A stretch of 64,000 nucleotides of DNA, taken from positions 2,542,001 through 2,606,000 of the forward strand of contig NZ_CP119992.1 of NCBI RefSeq assembly GCF_029338575.1. Reading direction: 5' to 3'. Each line of letters begins with the position of its first letter. The first letter of the stretch is position 1. The notes under the pieces are model-generated. The model saw only the letters and a list, made by a program, of their open reading frames with translations. It was not told the DNA's origin and ran no database searches. The stretch comes from Halomarina halobia (GTDB lineage: Archaea; Halobacteriota; Halobacteria; Halobacteriales; Haloarculaceae). Made by a program: the position numbers and the translations under genes. Below are positions 8,378 to 17,058 of the stretch, in pieces.

Positions 8378-8480
8378 TTTATATCCGAGAGCGGGACCAG
8401 CGTCCCCGTGCGCTGACTCCCGCCACGGGGTCGCCCTGCGGTTGCGCGGCACAGCACCTCGTGGAGCGGCCGTGCCGCCT
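8378..8480 (+). ncRNA. Putative structured RNA with pseudoknot, copy 1
   Basis: First of three copies of a conserved block. It begins with TTTATAT at 8378-8384 and contains GAGAGCGGGACCAG at 8387-8400, identical in all copies. Two interleaved stems can form: A, CCACGGGG 8423-8430 with CCTCGTGG 8457-8464 (one G-U), and B, GCGGCAC 8446-8452 with GTGCCGC 8472-8478. The order A5'-B5'-A3'-B3' makes an H-type pseudoknot. Both stems differ in sequence from copies 2 and 3 while remaining paired. It lies in the gap between convergent genes. I do not recognise the family; transcription is inferred from the TATA-like sequence. Confidence 0.6.
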
Positions 8481-8507
8481 GTTCGCCTCTCACCCCTTCG
8501 GCCGAGC

Positions 8508-8918
8508 CTACGCCTCGTCCTCGCCGCGGACACCCCACAGCCGGCCGTCGCGCTCCTCGACGGCGAATCCGAGCGCCTCGTAGAACGGTCGCACCGCCTC
8601 TCGGAAGTCGGCGGTCAGCCGCCCGCGGCGCTCGCTCGCCGCCTCGACCAGCGCCGTCCCGATCCCCCGCCCGCGCCGTCGCCGCCGGACGGCCACCGCC
8701 TCGACGCGGTCGCTGTCGAGCACGAGCGCGCCGAGCACCCGCTCTGTCTCGTCCGCCCGGTCCTCGCGCCCCGTCTCGACGGCGACCAGCACCTCGCCGC
8801 GGTCGATCGCCGCCGCCACGTCGCCGACCTCCAGGAGCGCCGCGTCGAGCACGCGCCGTACGTCGAGGTGATCGTCGGGCCGCGCCGTCCGCACCTCGGC
8901 GTCGGTCACGTCGCTCAC
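8508..8918 (-). CDS. GNAT family N-acetyltransferase
   Basis: A 136-residue single-domain acetyltransferase. The acetyl-CoA pyrophosphate loop is RRRRRGRGIGTALVEAA (Q/RxxGxG/A motif), followed by the C-terminal FYEALGFAVEERDG typical of motif B. The acceptor substrate cannot be predicted. Its start overlaps the SAMP2 stop by 4 nt (8915-8918), so the two are almost certainly co-transcribed, SAMP2 first. Confidence 0.82.
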   Translation of the reverse strand: MSDVTDAEVRTARPDDHLDVRRVLDAALLEVGDVAAAIDRGEVLVAVETGREDRADETERVLGALVLDSDRVEAVAVRRRRRGRGIGTALVEAASERRGRLTADFREAVRPFYEALGFAVEERDGRLWGVRGEDEA

Positions 8919-9121
8919 CCGCCCTTGATGAGCCGCAGCACCCGCACCGACTCGGCCTCGACGGGGGCGTCCTCGGGTACGGGCCGGCCGTCGACCAGCA
9001 CTGACGCCTCGTGGCGGTTCAGTCCGACCTCGCGCAGGAGGTCGCCGTAGGTGGATTCGGCGGGCTCGTCCAGTTCGACGGCGTGCGTCCCCTCCCCGAC
9101 GACCTCGACGGTCACGCGCAT
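8915..9121 (-). CDS. samp2: Ubiquitin-like small archaeal modifier protein SAMP2
   Basis: A 68-residue beta-grasp protein starting MRVTVEVVGE and ending in the di-glycine LRLIKGG needed for adenylation by the E1-like UbaA. The internal ASVLVDGRPVPED and the C-terminus match the Haloferax volcanii SAMP2 protein as I know it. SAMP2 serves both as an isopeptide-linked protein modifier and as a sulfur carrier for tRNA thiolation. The start at 9121 gives the family length; a start at 9208 would add 29 residues with no similarity. The UbaA gene is not in this window. Confidence 0.88.
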   Translation of the reverse strand: MRVTVEVVGEGTHAVELDEPAESTYGDLLREVGLNRHEASVLVDGRPVPEDAPVEAESVRVLRLIKGG

Positions 9122-9296
9122 ATCCGAGGGAGGGGAGAGTGGGCTTTCAGCCTGTCGAGGCTCCCCGGCGCTCGGTCTCGGGCCGCGCCACGGCAGTGTC
9201 CCGTCCAATCCCGACGAACCGCGGCGAACCGCGGCGACTCGCCGTCGGTCGCGACGCTCTCGCGGTAGTTAAGTGAGGAGGGTGACTGGTGTCGGT

Positions 9297-10274
9297 ATGA
9301 GCGAGGCCGAACCGCAGGAGCGCGGGCGCGAGGTCTGGATCGAGAAGTATCGGCCGCAGTCGCTCGACGAGGTCTTCGGCCAGGAGGAGATCGTCAGCCG
9401 ACTGCAGAGCTACATCGCGAAGGACGACCTGCCGCACCTTCTTTTCGCTGGCCCTGCTGGTGTAGGAAAGACGACCTCAGCCACGGCCATCGCCAAGGAG
9501 ATCTACGGCGACGACTGGCGGGAGAACTTCCTCGAACTGAACGCTTCCGACGAGCGCGGCATCGACGTGGTGCGCGACCGCATCAAGAACTTCGCGCGCT
9601 CGTCGTTCGGCGGGCACGACTACCGCATCATCTTCCTCGACGAGGCGGACGCGCTCACGAGCGACGCCCAGTCCGCGCTCCGCCGCACGATGGAGCAGTT
9701 CTCCAACAACACGCGCTTCGTCCTCTCGTGTAACTACTCCAGCCGGATCATCGACCCGATCCAGTCGCGCTGTGCGGTCTTCCGCTTCGCGCCGCTGTCC
9801 GACGAGGCGATCGCGGGGCAGCTCCGGGCCATCGCCGAGAACGAGGGCATCGACGTGACCGAGGACGGCCTCGACGCGCTCGTCTACGCCGCCGCGGGCG
9901 ACATGCGCAAGGCCATCAACGGGCTGCAGGCGGCGAGCGTGCTCGGCGGGACGGTCGACGAGGAGGCCGTCTTCGCCATCACCTCCACCGCCCGCCCGGA
10001 GGTGATCGAGGAGATGGTCCGAACGGCCCTCGACGGCGACTTCATCGCCGCCCGCTCGAAGCTCGACACCCTGCTCACCGAGGAGGGAATCGCCGGGGGC
10101 GACGTCATCGACCAGCTCCACCGCTCGGTGTGGGAGTTCGGCCTGTCGGACCGCGAGGCCGTGCGCCTGATGGACCGCATCGGCGAGGCCGACTACCGCA
10201 TCACGGTGGGCGCGAACGAGCAGGTGCAGTTGGAGGCGCTGCTGGCCTCGTTGGCGCTAGAGGGAGAGGAGTGA
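9297..10274 (+). CDS. rfcS: Replication factor C small subunit
   Basis: Clamp-loader AAA+ ATPase that opens and loads PCNA with the large subunit. Visible motifs: [16 protein letters not shown]-loop GPAGVGKTT (residues 52-60), Walker B LDEADALT, sensor-1 LSCNYSS, arginine finger SRC at about residue 160, and sensor-2 region GDMRKAIN. It has 325 residues and no intein. Codons 48-61 (9438-9479), which encode the P-loop, are anomalous: 9 of 14 end in A or T (CTT CTT, GCT, CCT, GCT, GGT, GTA, GGA, TCA), while the rest of the gene is almost wholly G/C-ending. Start 9297 is preferred to 9273 by family N-terminus. Confidence 0.95.
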   Translation: MSEAEPQERGREVWIEKYRPQSLDEVFGQEEIVSRLQSYIAKDDLPHLLFAGPAGVGKTTSATAIAKEIYGDDWRENFLELNASDERGIDVVRDRIKNFARSSFGGHDYRIIFLDEADALTSDAQSALRRTMEQFSNNTRFVLSCNYSSRIIDPIQSRCAVFRFAPLSDEAIAGQLRAIAENEGIDVTEDGLDALVYAAAGDMRKAINGLQAASVLGGTVDEEAVFAITSTARPEVIEEMVRTALDGDFIAARSKLDTLLTEEGIAGGDVIDQLHRSVWEFGLSDREAVRLMDRIGEADYRITVGANEQVQLEALLASLALEGEE

Positions 10275-10319
10275 GGCTACATTTCTCCGTTTTGATGAGA
10301 GCCGCTCGCGTCCCGTAGA

Positions 10320-10809
10320 CACCTCGAAAGCCCTCACGCTCTCGTGACTCCGGGCCTCGCTGTGCGTGGTTCGAAAGGCGCTTCGCGCCTTTCGTCATTG
10401 CCGAGCTTCGCTCGGCAAGCCAACCGGACATCTCCGATGTCCGGTCACATCACGAGAGAGCGAAGCTCTCTCGAACGACTTCGCCTCACTCCGTTCGGCT
10501 CCAGTGCTTGCTTCGTCCGGGAGCCAACGAGAGCGTTCGCCCTTTCAGTCCACCAGGATCCCTACCCGACTCCGTCGGGCGCGCATGGAAGCGCGCCCAG
10601 CCGTGCGGCCGGGAGGGCGTCCCGTCGCCCGACCCGGGGGAGGGCAGGCGGGCGGTGCGGGATGGCGCAGAGCGCGTCTCCTGGTGGACTGAAAGGGCGA
10701 ACGTCCTACGCACCCGGGGGCCGCAAGCACCGCAACGAGGGGGCGACGCGACCGAGTGAGGAGCGCGGCGTGTCTCCCGGGTGCGTAGGACGTGAGGGCT
10801 TTCGAGGTG
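10320..10809. mobile_element. 490-bp intergenic element with 19-bp terminal inverted repeats
   Basis: Bounded by a perfect 19-bp inverted repeat: CACCTCGAAAGCCCTCACG at 10320-10338 and its complement at 10791-10809. Nested inside is a second perfect 25-bp inverted repeat at 10534-10558 and 10679-10703, containing GGTGGACTGAAAGGGCGA. The left half carries a chain of four perfect hairpins (10372-10473). It encodes no plausible protein. A related element is at 31776-32083, so this is a dispersed non-autonomous family; movement is inferred from the repeat structure only. The flanks, 10275-10319 and 10810-10969, show no gene. Confidence 0.6.
10372..10473. repeat. Chain of four perfect hairpins, 3-nt loops
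   Basis: Four consecutive palindromes: 10372-10381/10385-10394 (10 bp, loop ttc), 10399-10406/10410-10417 (8 bp, loop ttc), 10424-10432/10436-10444 (9 bp, loop tcc) and 10453-10461/10465-10473 (9 bp, loop gaa), separated by 4-8 nt. The stems differ in sequence; the design is constant. The first stem (CGAAAGGCGC) recurs exactly in the chain at 31929-32039. Confidence 0.75.
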
Positions 10810-10969
10810 CTGTTGGCTGTTACGGTTCTCGCTCTCCAAATAAGATGGACGGATCCTGCTCTCCGGTTCTACATTCGGTAGCCACTGACGGATACTTAGC
10901 GCGTCCCGTTCGCCGTTCCACCCGTTCGTTCGGAAGGGTTTTAGGCGCACGTTGGCCAAGGTGAAGGCA

Positions 10970-13858
10970 ATGAGCGAACTCGACGAGGAGTACCGACTTG
11001 CGTACTTCGAGGAGGAGGGATTCACCCGACGGGAGTGCCCCTCCTGCGGGGCGCACTTCTGGAGTCGCGACCCCGACCGCGAGAACTGCGGCGAACCCCC
11101 CTGCGCGGAGTACGCCTTCATCGACGCGCCGGGCTTCGACGAGGAGTACACGCTGGAGGAGATGCGCGAGGCGTTCCTCTCGTTCTTCGAGGAGCACGGC
11201 CACGAGCGCATCGACCCCTACCCCGTCGCGGCGAGCCGCTGGCGCGACGACGTGCTACTCACGCAGGCGTCGATCTACGACTTCCAGCCGCTGGTGACCT
11301 CGGGGCGGGCCCCGCCGCCGGCGAACCCGCTGTGCATCAGCCAGCCGTGCATCCGCATGCAGGACATCGACAACGTCGGCAAGACTGGCCGGCACACGAT
11401 GGCCTTCGAGATGATGGCCCACCACGCGTTCAACACACGGGAGGATAGCGCGGAGCGAAGTCCCGAGAAATCTTCGATTTCTCGGAGCCCGGAAACGCGA
11501 GGCGTTTCCGAGGACTCCGCGGACGATTCGAGCGGGCAGAGCCCGCGAGAACACGCCGAGGGCTACGCCTACCACGGCGAGGTCTACTGGAAGGACCAGA
11601 CGGTGCGCTACTGCGATCAGTTCTTCGACTCGCTGGGCGCGAACGTCGAGGAGATCACCTACATCGAGGACCCGTGGGTCGGCGGCGGCAACGCCGGTCC
11701 CGCCATCGAGGTCATCTACCGCGGCGTCGAACTGGCGACGCTCGTCTTCATGTCGATGGAGCAGGACCCCGACGGCGAGTACCTGATGAAGGACGGCAAC
11801 CGGTACTCGAAGATGGACACGTACATCGTCGACACCGGTTACGGCCTGGAGCGCTGGACGTGGGTCAGCCAGGGGACGCCGACGGTGTACGAGGCGGTCT
11901 ACCCCGACATGATCGCGTTCCTCAAGCGCAACGCCGGGATCGAGCTGACCGACGACGAGGAGCGCATCGTCCACGACGCCGCCAAGCTGGCGGGCAACCT
12001 CGACATCGACGAGGCCGAGGACATGGAGACCGCGCGCGCCGACATCGCGGCGCAGCTCGGCGTCGATCCCGACGAACTCGAGGCGCTGATGGAGCCCCTG
12101 GAGACGATCTACGCCGTCGCGGACCACTGCCGGACGCTCGCGTACATGCTCGGCGACGGCATCGTCCCCTCCAGCGTCGGCTCGGGCTACCTCGTGCGGA
12201 TGGTCCTGCGCCGGACGAAGCGCCTCGTCGACGAGGTGGGCGTCGACGCGCCGCTCGACGAACTGGTCGACATGCAGGCCGAGCGGCTGGGCTACCGCAA
12301 CCGCGACACCATCCGCGACATGGTGCGCACCGAGGTGGGGAAGTACCGCGAGACGCTCGACCGCGGCGGCCGCCGGGTGCGGCAGCTGGCCGACGCGTAC
12401 GCCGACCGCGACGAGCCGATCCCGCTCTCCGAGGTCATCGAGCTGTACGACTCCCACGGCATCCAGCCGGACATGGTCGAGGAGATCGCCGCCGAGCGCG
12501 GCGCGAGGGTCGAGATCCCGGACGACTTCCACGCGCAGGTGGCCGCGCGCCACGGTAGCGAGGACGCGGGCGCGGGCGCGGCAGCGCGGACGGAGGTGGA
12601 CGAGCGCATCGCCGGCCTGCCGGAGACCGACCGCCTCTACTACGACGATCAGGACCGCACCGAGTTCGAGGCGGTCGTCATCGACGTCATCGAGCGCGAG
12701 GGGGGCGAGGCCTACGACGTCGTCCTCGATCAGACGATGTTCTATCCCGAGGGCGGGGGCCAGCCGGCCGACTACGGGACGCTCTCGACGGACGACCGGA
12801 CGGTCGAGGTCGAGGACGTGACGCGCAAGGAGGGGGTCATCCTCCACCGCACGGACGAGCCGCTCGGCAAGGGCGAGTTCGTCCGCGGGCGGATCGACGC
12901 GCCGCGCCGCCGTCGGCTGATGGCCCACCACACCGCGACCCACATCGTCGTCCACGCCGCCCGGCAGGTGCTCGGCGAGCACATCCGGCAGGCGGGCGCG
13001 CAGAAGGGCGTCGACAGCTCGCGCATCGACGTCCAGCACTACGAGCGCATCTCCCGCGGGCAGGTGCGGCGCATCGAACTCGTGGCGAACTCCATCGTGA
13101 CCGACAACACGCCGGTCCTCCAGGAGTGGCCCGACCGCCACGAGGCCGAGGAGAAGTACGGCTTCGACCTCTACCAGGGCGGCATCCCGCCGGGGACGAA
13201 CATCCGGCTGATCCACGTCGACGACGACGTCCAGGCCTGCGGCGGGACCCACGTCGGGCGGACCGGCGACGTGGGCGCGATCAAGATCCTCTCGACGGAG
13301 CGCGTCCAGGACGGCGTCGAGCGCATCGTCTTCGCCGCGGGCGACGCGGCCATCGAGGCTACCCAGCGCACCGAGGACGCCCTCTACGAGGCGGCGGCGG
13401 TGCTCGACGTCTCGCCGACGGAGGTACCGGACACCGCCGCGCGCTTCTTCGAGGAGTGGAAGGCCCGCGGCAAGCGGATCGAGGAGCTGAAGGAGGAGCT
13501 CGCCGAGGCCCGCGCCGAGGCCGGCGGCGGCGAGGAGGTCGAGGTCGGCGAGAGCGTCGCCGTCGTCCGTCGCCTCGACGCCGACATGGACGAGCTCCGG
13601 GCGACGGCCAACGCCATCGTCGAGGAGGGCAAGATCGCCGTACTCGGGAGCGGCCGCGGGAGCGCGCAGTTCGTCGTGGCGGTCCCCGACGGCGTCGCCG
13701 TCAACGCGGGCGAGGTCGTCGGCGAGCTCGCGGACCGCGTCGGCGGCGGCGGCGGCGGGCCCGCCGACTTCGCGCAGGGTGGCGGCCCCGACGTGGACGC
13801 GCTCGACGACGCGCTCGACGACGCCCCCGAGGTCCTCCGGCACGTGCTGAACGCATAG
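10970..13858 (+). CDS. alaS: Alanyl-tRNA synthetase with an in-frame hairpin-element insertion
   Basis: Charges tRNA-Ala and edits mischarged Ser/Gly. It is the archaeal-type AlaRS: N-terminal zinc-like [11 protein letters not shown], class II catalytic core ([24 protein letters not shown]), editing-domain zinc motif [12 protein letters not shown] with [13 protein letters not shown], and a C-terminal Gly-rich oligomerisation domain. It has 962 residues. About 37 extra residues (roughly 158-194, rich in Ser, Glu, Arg) interrupt the catalytic domain between HHAFNTRE and [16 protein letters not shown]; they are encoded by a chain of hairpins. Start ATG 10970 is preferred to TTG 10952. The reading frame stays open through the insertion, so the gene is probably functional. 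Confidence 0.93.
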   Translation: MSELDEEYRLAYFEEEGFTRRECPSCGAHFWSRDPDRENCGEPPCAEYAFIDAPGFDEEYTLEEMREAFLSFFEEHGHERIDPYPVAASRWRDDVLLTQASIYDFQPLVTSGRAPPPANPLCISQPCIRMQDIDNVGKTGRHTMAFEMMAHHAFNTREDSAERSPEKSSISRSPETRGVSEDSADDSSGQSPREHAEGYAYHGEVYWKDQTVRYCDQFFDSLGANVEEITYIEDPWVGGGNAGPAIEVIYRGVELATLVFMSMEQDPDGEYLMKDGNRYSKMDTYIVDTGYGLERWTWVSQGTPTVYEAVYPDMIAFLKRNAGIELTDDEERIVHDAAKLAGNLDIDEAEDMETARADIAAQLGVDPDELEALMEPLETIYAVADHCRTLAYMLGDGIVPSSVGSGYLVRMVLRRTKRLVDEVGVDAPLDELVDMQAERLGYRNRDTIRDMVRTEVGKYRETLDRGGRRVRQLADAYADRDEPIPLSEVIELYDSHGIQPDMVEEIAAERGARVEIPDDFHAQVAARHGSEDAGAGAAARTEVDERIAGLPETDRLYYDDQDRTEFEAVVIDVIEREGGEAYDVVLDQTMFYPEGGGQPADYGTLSTDDRTVEVEDVTRKEGVILHRTDEPLGKGEFVRGRIDAPRRRRLMAHHTATHIVVHAARQVLGEHIRQAGAQKGVDSSRIDVQHYERISRGQVRRIELVANSIVTDNTPVLQEWPDRHEAEEKYGFDLYQGGIPPGTNIRLIHVDDDVQACGGTHVGRTGDVGAIKILSTERVQDGVERIVFAAGDAAIEATQRTEDALYEAAAVLDVSPTEVPDTAARFFEEWKARGKRIEELKEELAEARAEAGGGEEVEVGESVAVVRRLDADMDELRATANAIVEEGKIAVLGSGRGSAQFVVAVPDGVAVNAGEVVGELADRVGGGGGGPADFAQGGGPDVDALDDALDDAPEVLRHVLNA
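11449..11546. repeat. Hairpin chain inserted in frame within alaS
   Basis: Perfect stems at 11463-11472/11476-11485 (10 bp, loop ttc), 11490-11498/11502-11510 (9 bp, loop gag) and 11532-11537/11541-11546 (6 bp, loop aga), the first two enclosed by an outer 7-bp stem (CGCGGAG 11449-11455 with CTCCGCG 11515-11521). Stem length and 3-nt loops match the intergenic chains at 10.4 and 32.0 kb. The encoded residues are low complexity and have no counterpart in usual AlaRS proteins as I know them. Confidence 0.7.
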
Positions 13859-13988
13859 GTCCGAGGATCGACCGCGCTGTTGGCCGCCGTTCGATCTCCG
13901 CGTTTCGACCTCGACGACGGCGACGCCGCAGAGCGCCGCGTCGGGGCCGAGTCGGAGTAGCTAACCGCCTCCCGACCCGACGACGGGT

Positions 13989-14756
13989 ATGCCCTTCGCC
14001 GAGAACGACGGCGTCGCCCTCTACTACGAGGCGGCCGGTTCGGGTCCGACCGTCGCGTTCCTGAACGAGGTCGGGTACGGCGCGTGGCTCTGGGGGTGGC
14101 AGCACGCCGCGCTCGCGGGGCCGTTCGAGGCGCTCGTCCTCGATCCGCGGGGGACGGGTCGGTCCGACGCCCCGCCGGGGCCGTACGCCGTCGAGACGCT
14201 GGCCGACGACCTCGACGCCGTCCTCCGCGAGCACGGCGCGCGCCGCGCCCACCTCGTCGGGGCCGGCCTCGGGGCGATGGTCGCGCTCGACTACGCCCGG
14301 CGGTACGGTCGCGCCGGCTCGCTCGTCCTCCTCGGGACGGCCCTCGACGGCGGGTCGGTCGACGCCGAGGCGCTCGACGCGATGGGAGGGCGGGGCCCGG
14401 AGTCGCTGTCGCCGTGTCTCTCGCCCGACTTCGTCGAGCGCCAGCGCGAGGTCGTCGAGGGGATACGGTCGTGGCGCGAGACCGACGACGCCGGTCCCGA
14501 TGCGCGGGCGGCGCAGGCGGCGGCGATGCGGGCCTTCGAGTGCGACGCGCCGTACGAGGTGACGATTCCGGCGCTCGTGTTGCACGGCGCGGACGACCCG
14601 GTCGTCCCCCCCGCGGCGGGGCTCACGCTCGCGGAGGCGCTCCCCCGGGGCCGATTCGAGACGCTCCCCGGCCGCCACCTCGCGTTCGTCGAGGCGTCCA
14701 GACCGGCGAACGACGCCGTCGTTGGCTTTCTCGAATCGCTCGAGCGACCCCGATAG
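13989..14756 (+). CDS. Alpha/beta hydrolase-fold protein lacking the nucleophile serine
   Basis: A 255-residue protein of the alpha/beta hydrolase fold. The oxyanion region, DPRGTGRSD, and the late Asp (LHGADDPVVPP) and His (GRHLAFVE) of the triad are recognisable. The nucleophile elbow, normally G-x-S-x-G, reads GAGLG at residues 91-95, so Gly93 replaces Ser. Ordinary esterase or lyase chemistry by the Ser-His-Asp triad is therefore unlikely, and the protein may be a non-hydrolytic member or use another mechanism. It starts 130 nt after alaS and stands alone. Confidence 0.75.
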   Translation: MPFAENDGVALYYEAAGSGPTVAFLNEVGYGAWLWGWQHAALAGPFEALVLDPRGTGRSDAPPGPYAVETLADDLDAVLREHGARRAHLVGAGLGAMVALDYARRYGRAGSLVLLGTALDGGSVDAEALDAMGGRGPESLSPCLSPDFVERQREVVEGIRSWRETDDAGPDARAAQAAAMRAFECDAPYEVTIPALVLHGADDPVVPPAAGLTLAEALPRGRFETLPGRHLAFVEASRPANDAVVGFLESLERPR

Positions 14757-15016
14757 ATCCGTGAGCTCCTCGCCGTCATTATTCTCGGATAATCGTTACG
14801 TTCGCCTGGTCTTTACAGTGATAGTCGCCGGATAACCCCATCCTGTCGTCCGGTTTTCGTGTTCCCTCCCCCGAGACGGTATCAGGTCTCTGACGTTCTG
14901 AATATGATCTATAACTAACATCCTCGATAATGATTGCAGCACTGTATGGCATTGAGAAAAATCTTGCCGAAAGGTGAGGCGCAGAGAACAGCGCAGCTGT
15001 ATCGCACGAAGGTACC

Positions 15017-16210
15017 ATGAAGCGGGGACTGTTAGCGGTGCTCGCCGCCCTCCTGGTGGTCACGTCTTCCCTCGCCGTCGCGGGCGTCACGTTCGCGTCG
15101 TCGGGCGCGGGGAACGCATCCACCCAGGAGACGGCAGCGGGCCTCGAACTCACGGCCGTCTGCTCCGACCAGGGCGACGGAACCGCCACCTACCGCATCG
15201 ACAGCGAGCGATCGCAGGACACGGAGGTCGCCTTCACGGTACTCGAGACGGACGAGACGGGCGTCGTCACCGTCCCTGCCGGCGGTAGCGCCACGTTCAC
15301 CGTCGACCTGAACACCGACGGATCCACCACGGTCGTCGCGGCGCTCGAGACCGAGGAGGTCGTCGGTATGCTCCCCGCGGCCGACACGCCGTGCGGGGCG
15401 GACGACGGCAACGGGACCGACGGCAACGGGACCGACGGCAACGAAACGGACAGCGGCGACGGCGAGATGCCGGCCGACGGCGATCTCCCCGTCGACCTCC
15501 CGATCAAGGAGGAGGTGACAATCTGTCAGGAGACGAAGGAGAGCGCCGAGCAGCTGTTCGTGCCCGGCCAGTACACCGTCGACGGCTTCACCCTCAACGT
15601 CAGCGGGACCCTCGACGACGGTACGATCGAGGTCAGCGAGAACGGCGAGGTCGTCGCAGTTCTCACGACCTCGTTCGACGAGGACTCCGGCGTCGTCACG
15701 GTCGAGCACCGGGGCGAGGTCGTCGCGACGATCGACGTCAAACTCGTCGCCTGTGACGGTGGCGACGGCGGCGATGGCCACGATGGTCACGAGAACGCCT
15801 ACCAGGTGGACCTCGCCTACGGCGAGCCCATCCAGAACCTGGGCGACTCGGAGGACGCCTTCTACGGCGCGCAGGGTCGGCTCATCACGGCCGCCTCGAT
15901 GACCGAGGACGGCGAGTTCACTCGCACGTTCCGGACGGCCCACGGTGAACACCGGACGGCCGAGCACGGCGAGTGCTCGGTTTCCTACGGCGAGTACGAC
16001 TACGACCCCGAGACCGGCGTCCTCAGCGTGGACGTCTCGGCCGGTCAGGACTGTGACGGCGTGACGCTCTCGCTCGCGGGCTACGAACTGCCCGACGGGA
16101 CCCAGGAGTTCGTCCGCGACCGCGCGGACGAACAGGAACTCGTCGACAGCCAGACGGTCACGCTCGACGCCGGCGAGAACGCCACGCTCGAGATCGACCT
16201 CGACGGGTAA
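15017..16210 (+). CDS. Secreted or surface protein with signal peptide and N-glycosylation sequons
   Basis: A 397-residue protein with a Sec signal peptide (MKRGLLAVLAALLVVTSSLAVAG, about residues 1-23). The mature part is very acidic and beta-rich. A linker at about residues 131-150 repeats DGNGT/DGNET, giving three consecutive N-x-T sequons for archaeal N-glycosylation, followed by D/G-rich spacers (GGDGGDGHDGH). No C-terminal membrane anchor is seen, so it is probably secreted. No domain is recognised. The roughly 260 nt upstream (14757-15016) are A/T richer and contain TATA-like sequence (tctataacta near 14908) but no gene. Confidence 0.7.
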   Translation: MKRGLLAVLAALLVVTSSLAVAGVTFASSGAGNASTQETAAGLELTAVCSDQGDGTATYRIDSERSQDTEVAFTVLETDETGVVTVPAGGSATFTVDLNTDGSTTVVAALETEEVVGMLPAADTPCGADDGNGTDGNGTDGNETDSGDGEMPADGDLPVDLPIKEEVTICQETKESAEQLFVPGQYTVDGFTLNVSGTLDDGTIEVSENGEVVAVLTTSFDEDSGVVTVEHRGEVVATIDVKLVACDGGDGGDGHDGHENAYQVDLAYGEPIQNLGDSEDAFYGAQGRLITAASMTEDGEFTRTFRTAHGEHRTAEHGECSVSYGEYDYDPETGVLSVDVSAGQDCDGVTLSLAGYELPDGTQEFVRDRADEQELVDSQTVTLDAGENATLEIDLDG

Positions 16211-16329
16211 CCGCCGAACGACCGCCTTCGCTTTTCTTCGACGCTCGCCCCGGTAGCGACGGCGAACGCCGTCGCCGGCAGAGATGTCGACAAACGCAAC
16301 CCACAAACGGGCGACTCGCGAAGGTAGCC

Positions 16330-17058
16330 ATGATGGCACGGTTGCGGATCGCGTTACTGAACGCATCGCTGAACGGCACGCGAGAGGACACGAGCAGGAA
16401 CTTTCGGCGGGAACTGGACGCCGACCTGGCGGAGTTCACCGTCAGCGACGGCCGGCTCCCGCCCCCGGTCGGCGTCGAGGGCTTCGACGGCGTCGTCGTC
16501 ACGGGCTCGGGCGCGTCGACGTACTGGGACGCGCCGTGGATCGACGAGGTGCGCGGGTGGCTTCGCGAAGCCCACGAGCGCGGACTGCCGATCCTGGGCG
16601 TCTGCTTCGGCCACCAGTTGCTCGCGAGCGCGCTCGGCGGCACCGTCGAGTCGATGGGGAACTTCGAGATCGGCTACCGCGAGGTGCGGCGCGTCGGCGA
16701 GGCGACGCTGCTCGCAGGGCTCGACGAGCGGTTCACCGCCTTCACGACCCACGGCGACACCGTGACCGCGCTTCCGGAGGGTGCCGAGGTCACCGCGGAG
16801 AACGACTACGGGCTCCACGGTTTCCGGGTCGGGGACGCCTTCGGTGTGCAGTTCCACCCCGAGTACGACCGCGAGACCGCCCGCGCGGTGACGCTCTCCA
16901 AGGAGTTCCTCGGCGAGGAGCGCATCGAGCGGGTGCTCGGGGGGATCACCGAGGAGAACTACGCCCGCGCCTGCGAGACGAAGCGGCTGTTCGAGAACTT
17001 CACCGAGCACGTCCGGCGGGTGCGCTCCGCCGAACCCTCCGCCGAGTCGATCACCTGA
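16330..17058 (+). CDS. Class I glutamine amidotransferase-like protein
   Basis: A stand-alone GATase1 domain of 242 residues related to the GMP-synthase glutaminase type. The nucleophile cysteine is in LGVCFGHQLLAS (about residue 95) and the His-Glu of the triad in VQFHPEYD (about residue 177); the oxyanion-type GSGAST is upstream. It could hydrolyse glutamine or gamma-glutamyl substrates; no synthetase partner is adjacent. ATGATG gives two possible starts (16330 or 16333). Its 3' end overlaps by 8 nt the end of the convergent HPP-family gene. Confidence 0.8.
   Translation: MMARLRIALLNASLNGTREDTSRNFRRELDADLAEFTVSDGRLPPPVGVEGFDGVVVTGSGASTYWDAPWIDEVRGWLREAHERGLPILGVCFGHQLLASALGGTVESMGNFEIGYREVRRVGEATLLAGLDERFTAFTTHGDTVTALPEGAEVTAENDYGLHGFRVGDAFGVQFHPEYDRETARAVTLSKEFLGEERIERVLGGITEENYARACETKRLFENFTEHVRRVRSAEPSAESIT

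Noticed and set aside
10344..10964. Open frames within the 10.3-kb element
   Set aside because: They cross perfect hairpins and inverted repeats and give low-complexity Arg/Ser/Pro sequence; no homology expected.
11255..13843. Long open frame antisense to alaS (862 codons)
   Set aside because: High G+C coding sequence leaves stop codons rare on the opposite strand; the translation is Val/Asp/Arg-rich with no motif, and the sense frame is clearly AlaRS.
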